From NCBI GenBank assembly GCA_031259035.1, contig JAIRLZ010000213.1, positions 1 through 5,812 of the forward strand: DNA of 5,812 nucleotides, read 5' to 3'. Position 1 is the stretch's first letter. Each line of letters opens with the position of its first letter. The notes beneath the pieces are model-generated. The model made no database searches and had not been told where the DNA came from. It saw nothing but the letters and a program-made list of their open reading frames with translations. The translations under genes and the position numbers were made by a program. Origin of the DNA: Treponema sp. (GTDB lineage: Bacteria > Spirochaetota > Spirochaetia > Treponematales > Breznakiellaceae). Positions 1 through 4,801 of the stretch are shown piece by piece.

Positions 1-208
1 CTGGAAAGTGTACAACGCCAAAAGGCCGCCCGGCGTGATAACGCCGCGTGAGGGCTGGGTCCGGTTTCATAATATGTTTACGGGATGGCATGTCGCTAAA
101 AGATGTGTATAAACGGTAGCCTTATAGGGGACTGCCCATTAAAGCCGCCGACTTTGGTGGTGGTTGTTTACTTGCCTGCGCCGGCGCGAGTAGGCAAGTA
201 TTCGGCGG
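1..208. other. Gene-poor left edge downstream of ltaE
   Basis: No gene is supported here. Two short stretches are open to the window edge in the same codon register on opposite strands: plus-strand codons from base 2 to a TAA at 110-112 (36 codons, rich in Trp), and a minus-strand run from an ATG at 91-89 to base 1 (about 30 codons). Neither has a ribosome binding site or a recognisable motif, and one of them must be a shadow. A small hairpin with a GATA loop lies at 31-46 (CGGCGT / ACGCCG). A much larger nested inverted repeat starts at 134 and is listed separately. Confidence 0.5.
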
Positions 209-216
209 CTATGGGC
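134..216. repeat. Nested interrupted inverted repeat overlapping the ltaE stop
   Basis: Three pairs of arms share one centre: GCCCAT (134-139) with ATGGGC (211-216); AGCCGCCGA (143-151) with TCGGCGGCT (202-210); TACTTGCCT (169-177) with AGGCAAGTA (192-200). All three are perfect, giving 24 paired bases broken by a 3-base bulge and a one-sided 17-base loop (152-168). The innermost loop contains the palindrome GCGCCGGCGC (178-187). The ltaE stop codon (209-211) is inside the right arm. Read from the ltaE side there is no U-tract after the stem, so it is not a classical intrinsic terminator. It could protect the 3' end of the ltaE mRNA, be a dispersed palindromic element, or be a protein-binding DNA site. 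The structure is read directly; its role is unknown. Confidence 0.7.
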
Positions 217-1237
217 TAAACGCTTCCAGCGCGGCGCGTTTTACGGTTTCCAGTTCCTGATCTCCTATCCAATAATGGGTTGCGAAACGGAAAACGCCAT
301 TGTTCGCCGGACTAATACGGACGCCGGCTTTGGCAAAAACGCCCACAATGCCGGCGTTTGTCGCTGGATTTTGCGCTTTGGCGACGGTGAAGTACACCAT
401 ATTGATCTGTACGTCTTCAATGTTCAAGACGACGCCGGGAATTTCGGCGAGGAAACGCGCCAGATTTTTCGCCCGCTCATGATCTTCGTGGAGGCGTTTT
501 GTCATATCCGTTAAGGCTATGATGCCCGCGGCGGCGAGAACGCCCGCCTGACGCATAGCGCCCCCCATGATTTTGCGCTTGAGACGAGCGTCCGCGATAA
601 AGGCTTTGCCGCCCGCCAAGAGGGAGCCTACCGGGGCGCAGAGTCCTTTGGACAGGCAAAACATCACCGAGTCCGATGCCGCCGCGATTTCCTTTGCGCT
701 GACGCCCAGCGCCGCGGCGGCGTTGAAGATGCGCGCCCCATCCATATGCACCGGCAGCCGCCATGCGTCCGCAACGGCGCGTACCGCGCCCATGTCCACG
801 AGAGACACCACGCGCCCCAGCGAGTGGGCGTTTTCAACGCAGATGAGGGATGTCGCCGGCTCATGAAGTTCCGCCTTGCGCAGCCGTTTGATCAGATTAT
901 CCGGCGTGAGTACGCCGTCCGGCGCGGAAACGGGGCGGGTTTGTACGCCCGCGATGATGGACGCCGCGCCGGCCTCATGCTGGATGATGTGGCACTCCTC
1001 ACCGAGAATCACCTCTGTTCCCCGGGGACACCACGTAAACAGGGCGAGTTGATTCCCAAACGTACCGGACGGTACAAACACAGCCGCTTCTTTGCCGGCG
1101 AGTTCGGCTCCGAGTTCTTCCAATTTATGTACGGTTGGATCATCTCCATATACATCGTCGCCCACTTCCGCGCCGACCATCGCCTTGCGCATCGCTTCGG
1201 TCGGTTGTGTAACCGTATCGCTCCGCACATCTATCAT
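209..1237 (-). CDS. ltaE: Low-specificity L-threonine aldolase (LtaE/GLY1 family)
   Basis: This PLP-dependent fold-type I enzyme of the cytoplasm cleaves L-threonine or L-allo-threonine to glycine and acetaldehyde, supplying glycine or degrading threonine. The 342-residue product has the family opening MIDVRSDTVTQPT, GDDVYGDDPT (26-35), a phosphate-binding SGTFGNQ loop (57-63), His83 which by family alignment stacks on the PLP ring, HMDGAR (164-169) with Asp166 for the pyridine nitrogen, and the Schiff-base lysine Lys197 in CLSKGLCAPVGS. These numbers match those I recall for E. coli LtaE. The GGGMRQ-type loop appears as MGGAMRQAG. The start is the ATG at 1237: GGAGAAGG (1248-1241) lies just upstream and the family begins MID. 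A TTG five codons earlier is also in frame but sits in the terminator T-tract. It follows groES but is separated by an intrinsic terminator, so it needs read-through or an unseen promoter. The stop lies inside a large inverted repeat. Confidence 0.94.
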   Translation of the reverse strand: MIDVRSDTVTQPTEAMRKAMVGAEVGDDVYGDDPTVHKLEELGAELAGKEAAVFVPSGTFGNQLALFTWCPRGTEVILGEECHIIQHEAGAASIIAGVQTRPVSAPDGVLTPDNLIKRLRKAELHEPATSLICVENAHSLGRVVSLVDMGAVRAVADAWRLPVHMDGARIFNAAAALGVSAKEIAAASDSVMFCLSKGLCAPVGSLLAGGKAFIADARLKRKIMGGAMRQAGVLAAAGIIALTDMTKRLHEDHERAKNLARFLAEIPGVVLNIEDVQINMVYFTVAKAQNPATNAGIVGVFAKAGVRISPANNGVFRFATHYWIGDQELETVKRAALEAFSP

Positions 1238-1240
1238 GCG

Positions 1241-1248
1241 CCTTCTCC
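1241..1248 (-). promoter_or_regulatory. ltaE ribosome binding site
   Basis: GGAGAAGG on the minus strand, with GGAG ending 7 bases before the ATG at 1237. It decides the start in favour of this ATG over the upstream in-frame TTG at 1252. It begins only two bases after the T-tract of the groES terminator. Confidence 0.75.
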
Positions 1249-1250
1249 GC

Positions 1251-1280
1251 AAAAAAAACAGCGCCGTTTGACCGGCGCCG
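1251..1280 (-). terminator. Intrinsic terminator of groES
   Basis: On the minus strand CGGCGCCG (1280-1273) pairs with CGGCGCTG (1266-1259) around a six-base loop. The 8-bp stem has one G-U pair and is followed immediately by eight T residues (1258-1251). This is a textbook rho-independent terminator 17 bases after the groES stop. Its T-tract ends only 13 bases before the ltaE ATG, so it also decides how much transcription reaches ltaE. Confidence 0.9.
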
Positions 1281-1296
1281 CTTCATACCCTGCCAC

Positions 1297-1569
1297 CTAC
1301 TCAATAATCGCTACAAGGTCTTGGTTCTTGAGAATAAGGTGATCTTCCCCGTCAATTTTGACCTGGGAACCTGAGTATTTGTCATACATGACTTTTTGAC
1401 CCACGGAAACCGTAATTTTTTCTTTTTCGGTGCCGGGACCAATCGCAACGACCACTCCGGTCTGGGTCTTTTCCTGAGCGGTGTCGGGAATAATGATGCC
1501 GCCTGAGGTTTTCGCCTCACTCTTTTCCTGTTTCACGAGAACGCGATCAGCCAATGGCTGTACTTTCAT
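1297..1569 (-). CDS. groES: GroES co-chaperonin (Hsp10/Cpn10)
   Basis: The heptameric lid of the GroEL chaperonin closes the folding chamber in the cytoplasm. The 90-residue product covers the full family length: MKVQPLADRVLVKQ at the start, the mobile loop that contacts GroEL with SGGIIIPDTAQEK (about 21-33), the GVVVAIGPG strand-turn, a VGQKVMYDKYSG segment and the closing HLILKNQDLVAIIE. The ATG at 1569 is preceded at 7 bases by GGAGG (1581-1577). A longer in-frame extension to 1641 would run over the promoter and can be dismissed. No groEL is next to it: ltaE follows after a strong terminator, so this is a monocistronic groES. A lone groES and the wording of the second half of the protein resemble Treponema (recalled, not searched). 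No CIRCE element (TTAGCACTC-N9-GAGTGCTAA) is visible upstream. Confidence 0.97.
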   Translation of the reverse strand: MKVQPLADRVLVKQEKSEAKTSGGIIIPDTAQEKTQTGVVVAIGPGTEKEKITVSVGQKVMYDKYSGSQVKIDGEDHLILKNQDLVAIIE

Positions 1570-1576
1570 ATAAATA

Positions 1577-1581
1577 CCTCC
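1577..1581 (-). promoter_or_regulatory. groES ribosome binding site
   Basis: A perfect GGAGG on the minus strand, 7 bases from the ATG at 1569. It excludes the in-frame upstream extension. Confidence 0.85.
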
Positions 1582-1590
1582 AAATTTTAA

Positions 1591-1641
1591 GTTTGCAATT
1601 ATTATAGATAAAATATACAAAAAATTGACTGCAAACGTCAA
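1591..1641. repeat. Inverted repeats around the groES promoter
   Basis: GTTTGCA (1591-1597) and TGCAAAC (1630-1636) form a perfect 7-bp inverted repeat whose centres are 39 bases apart and which encloses the -10 region. A second one, TTGAC (1625-1629) / GTCAA (1637-1641), spaced by 7 bases, overlaps the -35 box. Neither matches CIRCE. They are candidate operator half-sites, and their role is inferred only from position. Confidence 0.5.
1612..1641 (-). promoter_or_regulatory. Sigma-70-type promoter of groES
   Basis: On the minus strand a -35 box TTGACG (1641-1636) is followed after 18 bases by a -10 box TATATT (1617-1612), about 40 bases before the groES start. A second -10-like hexamer TATAAT lies at 1606-1601 but has no good -35 at the right distance. 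The -35 box is one arm of TTGAC-N7-GTCAA (1625-1641). The whole promoter is bracketed by GTTTGCA / TGCAAAC arms, so repression or heat-shock control by an unidentified regulator is plausible. Confidence 0.65.
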
Positions 1642-1983
1642 GCGAAATCAGAGGGGAAAACACGCGCCGCTATGCGCCCCACCTCCTCAATTTCAGGGCG
1701 AGGCGGCCGCCCGCGCCTTCATTCTCTCAAAACGGCAAAGATAGAAAACGAGTCAATATGATACATCTTTCGCCTGATTTGATAAAAGCGTGTCAAAATG
1801 TCGTGATTCGCTTCGAAGAACCCCTATGACGACGGCGCTAGCCATAATGAGACGCTCAAATCAGCCGCCGCCAGCGCAGATGCGAACTGAAAATCCGCAT
1901 GGAATCCGTGTATTCCTGCCCGGAACCCGCTAAAATTCAGCGCCGCTACGTGGTTTTATCTTCCCATTCAAATAAGTTGCGTT

Positions 1984-2000
1984 TTGGCATAATAATTGCA
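1984..2000 (+). promoter_or_regulatory. Probable sigma-54 (-24/-12) promoter of the sigma-factor gene
   Basis: TTGGCATAATAATTGCA fits the sigma-54 consensus YTGGCACG-N4-TTGCW. The -24 GG (1986-1987) and the -12 GC (1998-1999) have the obligatory spacing, and only the two bases after TGGCA differ from consensus. Transcription would start near 2011, leaving a leader of about 24 bases with its ribosome binding site. A competing sigma-70 reading exists: TTGCGT (1977-1982), 18 bases, TATATT (2001-2006), with a poorer -35. Both may operate. Sigma-54 would require an enhancer-binding ATPase acting from an upstream site that I cannot identify. Confidence 0.6.
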
Positions 2001-2024
2001 TATATTATGACATACACAACGTAA

Positions 2025-2029
2025 AGAGG
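2025..2029 (+). promoter_or_regulatory. Ribosome binding site of the sigma gene
   Basis: AGAGG within AAAGAGGT, 5 bases before the ATG at 2035. It supports that start. Confidence 0.7.
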
Positions 2030-2034
2030 TAACC

Positions 2035-2901
2035 ATGACTGCAAATAAGCATATTGCAAATAATTTTCATTGTGATGAGAATATTCTTTCTCTGTATCTC
2101 AAGGAAATCAATAGAATTCCACTCCTGACGCGGGAAGAAGAGGATGAGATCGCTTATGAGGCTGCCAACGGAAGCAAAAGCGCGCGGGACAAGATCGTAA
2201 ACGCAAATTTGAGGTTTGTGGTCAATGTGGCGAAGAAGTATCAGGGGCAGGGTCTCCCCTTATTGGACCTCATCAGCGAGGGAAACATCGGGCTTTTGAA
2301 TGCCATTGAACGCTATGATGTAAACAAGGGCTATCATTTTATTTCCTATGCGGTCTGGTGGATCCGCCAGGCTATTCTCAAGGCTATTTGCGAGAAATCA
2401 AGAGCCATCAGACTGCCGTTGAACCGCGCCAATGAGTTGGTTCAGATTGAGAAAGCCCGCAAAATGGTTCAGAACGGACATAGCGCGGAAAATGAGATCA
2501 GAGAAATAGCGGATATGTTGGGCATGGACAAGACCTATGTGGCTGACATCATCAATATTAGCCGCGATATGATTTCTATGGATGTGCCGCTGTCGTCTGA
2601 CCGGGATTCTTCGGTAATCGGCGACTTCATTGAGGACAAACGCCACCAATCCCCGGACGAATATATGACCGGAAACGCGCTTAAAGAAGACATAGAGAGC
2701 GCGTTAAAAACCTTGACCAGAAAAGAAGCCGACATTATCCGATTGCGTTTTGGTCTGGGCAACCGGAAGCCCATGTCTTTGAAAGAAGTTGGGGATAGGT
2801 TTAACCTTACCAAAGAACGCATCAGGCAGATCGAGAAAAAAGCGATTAAACGTTTGCAGCATCCCTCCCGGCAGAAACTGTTGGAGAGTTACGTTGCATA
2901 A
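2035..2901 (+). CDS. Short RpoD/RpoS-like RNA polymerase sigma factor (sigma-70 family)
   Basis: This 288-residue sigma factor directs core RNA polymerase to promoters of the -35/-10 type. In order: region 1.2 (about 16-48, YLKEINRIPLLTREEEDEIA); region 2 (about 50-118) with NLRFVVNVAKKYQGQGLPLLDLI for core binding and GYHFISYAVWWIRQAI for -10 melting and recognition; region 3 (about 122-205) with RAIRLPLNR; region 4 (about 220-285) with the -35-reading helix-turn-helix SLKEVGDRFNLTKERIRQIE and closing HPSR. It lacks region 1.1 and the long non-conserved insert of a primary RpoD, so it looks like a group 2 (alternative, stress or stationary-phase) factor; a compact primary factor is less likely. 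It is divergent from groES and overlaps the HAD gene downstream by 8 bases. A sigma-54-type promoter precedes it. The position next to groES resembles the short sigma gene (sigma-43) of T. pallidum, from memory. Confidence 0.95.
   Translation: MTANKHIANNFHCDENILSLYLKEINRIPLLTREEEDEIAYEAANGSKSARDKIVNANLRFVVNVAKKYQGQGLPLLDLISEGNIGLLNAIERYDVNKGYHFISYAVWWIRQAILKAICEKSRAIRLPLNRANELVQIEKARKMVQNGHSAENEIREIADMLGMDKTYVADIINISRDMISMDVPLSSDRDSSVIGDFIEDKRHQSPDEYMTGNALKEDIESALKTLTRKEADIIRLRFGLGNRKPMSLKEVGDRFNLTKERIRQIEKKAIKRLQHPSRQKLLESYVA
2883..2888 (+). promoter_or_regulatory. Ribosome binding site supporting a TTG start
   Basis: GGAGAG lies inside the last codons of the sigma gene, 5 bases before a TTG at 2894. 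It is the only good Shine-Dalgarno near the start of the HAD domain and therefore decides the start. Confidence 0.65.
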
Positions 2902-3574
2902 AATACGTCATAGCCATAAAGAAAACATCGTTCCTGCGGGAGCGATTTTTGATATGGATGGTCTTATGCTTGATACGGAAAGACCGTCACTGCGGGCGTG
3001 GAAGAAAGCCGGGGAGCGCATGGGGTTTCCCATTTCCGAGGAAGTCGTGTTCCGTACCATCGGCATATCCGAGAGAGCGGTCAGAAAGGTGTACTTAGAC
3101 GCCTTTGGCGAAGATTTTCCCTACCTTGCGGTCCGCGCGACGGTAAAACAGATGCTTGATGAAGAGGTGAAACGGGAAGGCATCGCTTTGCGTCCCGGAC
3201 TGCTTGTTCTGCTTGACGCATTCGCCGGCATGGGCGTACCGCTCGCCGTGGCGACATCCACCCACAAGGAGCGGGCGTTGTGGAAGCTGGACTACACCGG
3301 CTTGCGCTCGCGCTTTGCGGCGTTCGCCTTTGGAGACGAAGTTGAGCGCGGCAAGCCGGCGCCTGACATTTTTCTGCTTGCCGCGGAACGGCTCGGCGAA
3401 AATCCGCGTGACTGCGTAGGCTTTGAGGATTCTCCGGCTGGTCTTGCGGGGCTTCACGCCGCGGGCATACGCTCCGTGTTTGTGAAAGACCTGCTTGAGC
3501 CGCCGGAGGAAACGCTCGCCACTGTATGGCGCCGCGCCCAAGACCTTGCCGAAGCCGCGGCATTGTTCGGATAA
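2894..3574 (+). CDS. HAD-superfamily phosphatase, beta-phosphoglucomutase-like (subfamily IA)
   Basis: This is probably a cytoplasmic phosphomonoesterase or phosphomutase for a small sugar phosphate; the substrate cannot be told. With TTG at 2894 as start the protein has 226 residues, normal for the family. Motif I is FDMDGLMLDTE with nucleophile Asp20 and acid/base Asp22. A helical cap follows (about 30-100). Motif II is VATST (Thr121), motif III is the lysine of GKPAPDIF (Lys154), and motif IV is GFEDSPAGL (Glu178, Asp179). The LDTE ending of motif I resembles the YniC/YqaB-type phosphatases. There is no ATG or GTG between the sigma stop and motif I, and the longer frame back to 2789 only shadows the sigma gene. 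TTGCATAA makes the two genes overlap by 8 bases, so translation is probably coupled and the pair shares a transcript ending at the terminator at 3580-3608. Confidence 0.88.
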   Translation: MHKIRHSHKENIVPAGAIFDMDGLMLDTERPSLRAWKKAGERMGFPISEEVVFRTIGISERAVRKVYLDAFGEDFPYLAVRATVKQMLDEEVKREGIALRPGLLVLLDAFAGMGVPLAVATSTHKERALWKLDYTGLRSRFAAFAFGDEVERGKPAPDIFLLAAERLGENPRDCVGFEDSPAGLAGLHAAGIRSVFVKDLLEPPEETLATVWRRAQDLAEAAALFG

Positions 3575-3579
3575 AAAGC

Positions 3580-3608
3580 GGCTCCCTTTCGTGTAAAGAG
3601 CCTTTTTT
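3580..3608 (+). terminator. Intrinsic terminator after the sigma-HAD pair, probably bidirectional
   Basis: GGCT (3580-3583) pairs with AGCC (3599-3602) and CTTT (3586-3589) with AAAG (3595-3598), with a two-base bulge and a five-base loop, followed by six T (3603-3608). Upstream of the stem are five A (3573-3577), which become a T-tract on the other strand. It may therefore also stop transcription of the convergent membrane-protein gene. Confidence 0.85.
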
Positions 3609-3627
3609 ATTCGCAGTGGGGTCTCAT

Positions 3628-3716
3628 ACCCGCGCTGTAGGGCGTCCCTTTAGGGCGGGTTAAACCGGCGGCCGACGCGGCGCTTATCGGCGTGTGCGGC
3701 GGAGCGGCGCGGTTTA
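3628..3716. other. Structured convergent spacer between the HAD and YhfC-like genes
   Basis: Several short inverted repeats follow one another: ACCCGC (3628-3633) with GCGGGT (3655-3660), enclosing AGGG / CCCT (3639-3642, 3646-3649); then TAAACCG (3661-3667) with CGGTTTA (3710-3716), which contains the stop codon of the minus-strand gene. The GC-rich interior can fold further. No gene is seen. It may stabilise or end the minus-strand transcript. Confidence 0.4.
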
Positions 3717-4508
3717 TGTTTTTACTGTCGTCAGCGTGGCGTTTTTGTGTATATACACCGCGAATAGCGTCAACGATACAGCGCTTGCGCCTACAAACCC
3801 TTCAAGCAAGAAGACATTCTTTATGACTCCCGCCTGCATCAACGCCGCCGGCGCATCTACTATTGCATGGAGGAGTATCGCCAAAGGATACAACCACGAT
3901 TTGCCCTTGCAAGACACGGCGTAAAAAACCAGTGTTGACAACGCCATGTGTATTCCTATCGCACATATGCGTTCTATCCCGCTAATAAGGAATACATACG
4001 GCTCTATTGTCGTCAGCGCGGTTATTTGGGCATTTACCTGAAGCAGCGTCTCCCCGGTCAAACCGGCGGCGACGGCTTCCACGGATCCTGAGTTGATCAT
4101 AACGCTCAATACAATGTTATGTATCATGGCCGCCCCCGCAAGCAGTATCGCTTCAACGCCGCCGTGTCCTATGCCGTAGGATAACGCGGCTCCTATGCTG
4201 TTGTACTTTTTCTTGAGCGCGTTAAAAGAAATGAACCGCGCGGTTTCCTCAAAAACACCCGCCATCAAAGCTCCGTAGACCATATATATGAACGGCTTTT
4301 CTTGTAAGTTGAACGCGCCTAACACAACTCCATGCGCCGACCGCTCCAGTATCAGTACAAATAGGACAAATGCGAGGGAGCCGGCAAGCAAGGGCAAAGC
4401 CGGCAGTTTATATTTTCTGTAAAAAACAACGAACAACGCTATCGGCGTACCGATTGACGCCAGCGCCGAAACGCCCATAAAAATAATGGATGCCGCTGAA
4501 ACATGCAT
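3714..4508 (-). CDS. YhfC-family membrane protein, putative glutamic-type intramembrane protease
   Basis: A 264-residue polytopic inner-membrane protein with about seven hydrophobic segments (roughly 5-29, 38-57, 73-90, 106-136, 176-198, 205-226, 232-253). Three motifs agree with the PrsW/CPBP-related glutamic proteases: EETARF (Glu87-Glu88, Arg91) at the end of a TM segment, GIGHGG (His115) with Glu119 soon after, and HAIVD (His214, Asp218) in a later TM segment. A further histidine lies in GIHMALS (His187). In these families the paired Glu and the His residues form the intramembrane active site; the substrate is unknown. The ATG at 4508 has GGAGG (4519-4515) 6 bases upstream; the longer frame starting at 4571 has no such signal. 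It lies 108 bases after a small RHH gene on the same strand, with a hairpin between. Membership in YhfC (PF10086-like) is recognised from motifs, without a search. Confidence 0.8.
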   Translation of the reverse strand: MHVSAASIIFMGVSALASIGTPIALFVVFYRKYKLPALPLLAGSLAFVLFVLILERSAHGVVLGAFNLQEKPFIYMVYGALMAGVFEETARFISFNALKKKYNSIGAALSYGIGHGGVEAILLAGAAMIHNIVLSVMINSGSVEAVAAGLTGETLLQVNAQITALTTIEPYVFLISGIERICAIGIHMALSTLVFYAVSCKGKSWLYPLAILLHAIVDAPAALMQAGVIKNVFLLEGFVGASAVSLTLFAVYIHKNATLTTVKT

Positions 4509-4514
4509 TATATT

Positions 4515-4519
4515 CCTCC
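4515..4519 (-). promoter_or_regulatory. Ribosome binding site of the YhfC-like gene
   Basis: GGAGG on the minus strand, 6 bases before the ATG at 4508; it fixes the start and removes the 21-residue upstream extension. Confidence 0.8.
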
Positions 4520-4579
4520 ATAAAAAATTACGGCAATAGGGGGCTTCAAAACAAGCCGCGCTTTGAAACAAATCTCCCC

Positions 4580-4613
4580 GGCGTTGCCGCTCTGGAAGGC
4601 CGCCGGCAACGCC
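4580..4613 (-). repeat. Perfect 10-bp inverted repeat between the RHH and YhfC-like genes
   Basis: GGCGTTGCCG (4580-4589) and CGGCAACGCC (4604-4613) are exact complements with a 14-base loop. It begins 3 bases after the RHH stop codon. As RNA from the minus strand it would be a stable hairpin but is not followed by a T-tract. It may be a processing or stabilising hairpin that sets different mRNA levels for the genes on either side, a weak terminator, or a dispersed palindromic repeat. Confidence 0.65.
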
Positions 4614-4616
4614 AGT

Positions 4617-4793
4617 TCACTCGCCTTCCGCTTCTTTCTTTCTTTTGCCTTTCTTCCGTTGCCGCACCGCCTCGGTCAACAGGAACTCGATTTGCCCGTT
4701 GACCGAACGGAATTCATCTTCCGCCCAGGCCGCAATCTCCTTCCACAGCGAATCGGAAAGCCTCAAGGGAATCTGCTTTTTCTTTTCGTCCAT
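4617..4793 (-). CDS. Arc-like ribbon-helix-helix protein (58 aa)
   Basis: A small protein of the Arc/MetJ ribbon-helix-helix type, expected to dimerise and bind DNA through an N-terminal beta-strand. The strand is QIPLRL (7-12), helix A about 13-28 (SDSLWKEIAAWAEDEF), and helix B about 31-48 after RSVNGQI (29-35), which closely resembles RSVNSEI of phage P22 Arc. In Arc the DNA contacts are Gln, Asn and Arc-strand Arg; here Gln7 and Arg11 are kept but the Asn position is Pro9. The tail is strongly basic (RQRKKGKRKKE) then acidic. The ATG at 4793 lies 8 bases after the SPFH stop with no clear Shine-Dalgarno, so translation is probably coupled to SPFH. It could regulate its own operon, or have been recruited as an adaptor for the SPFH protein. 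No toxin gene is next to it, so an antitoxin role is unsupported. Confidence 0.78.
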   Translation of the reverse strand: MDEKKKQIPLRLSDSLWKEIAAWAEDEFRSVNGQIEFLLTEAVRQRKKGKRKKEAEGE

Positions 4794-4801
4794 TGCGTCT
4801 A

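Larger units (their letters stand above)
1642..2034. other. Divergent spacer between groES and the sigma gene
   Basis: This is the remainder of a 465-base non-coding spacer. The first part (about 1661-1727) is very G+C-rich, with a GCGGCCGC palindrome and neighbouring complementary GC runs. A short inverted repeat TTTGA (1778-1782) / TCAAA (1793-1797) lies about 200 bases before the sigma promoter. An ATG-initiated run of 35 codons at 1826-1933 (plus strand) has no ribosome binding site and a composition unlike a protein, so I do not call it. No tRNA-like T-loop or cloverleaf was found by eye. The last 60 bases hold the promoter of the sigma gene. Confidence 0.55.

Noticed and set aside
2..109. 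Plus-strand open stretch of 36 codons from the window edge, and its mirror open frame on the minus strand (91 to 1)
   Set aside because: Both use the same codon register on opposite strands, so at most one is real. Neither shows a family motif, and the minus-strand ATG has no ribosome binding site. Too little sequence to call.
746..1342. 198-codon plus-strand frame opposite ltaE and groES
   Set aside because: It runs antisense across two recognised genes and a terminator; a shadow frame.
1570..1641. N-terminal extension of GroES to 1641
   Set aside because: It would cover the promoter and the perfect GGAGG; the family begins at MKV and the 90-residue form is of standard length.
1826..1933. 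35-codon plus-strand reading frame in the groES-sigma spacer
   Set aside because: No ribosome binding site, no domain, Pro/Arg-rich random-looking translation; probably chance.
1642..2034. Search for a tRNA, riboswitch, CRISPR or CIRCE in the divergent spacer
   Set aside because: No cloverleaf, T-loop, regularly spaced repeat or CIRCE consensus could be found by eye.
2398..2822. Minus-strand open frames inside the sigma gene
   Set aside because: Antisense shadows of a strongly conserved coding region.
2789..2893. 35-residue N-terminal extension of the HAD protein
   Set aside because: It only shadows the conserved region 4 of the sigma factor in another frame and has no homology to HAD proteins.
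3081..3563. Two long minus-strand open frames (148 and 160 codons) opposite the HAD gene
   Set aside because: High G+C third positions leave antisense frames open. Their translations are Arg/Ala/Pro-rich and the sense frame has all four HAD motifs.
4617..4793. Reading the Arc-like protein as the antitoxin of a toxin-antitoxin pair
   Set aside because: No toxin-like gene overlaps or adjoins it. Its partners are membrane proteins, and the coupling is to the SPFH gene.
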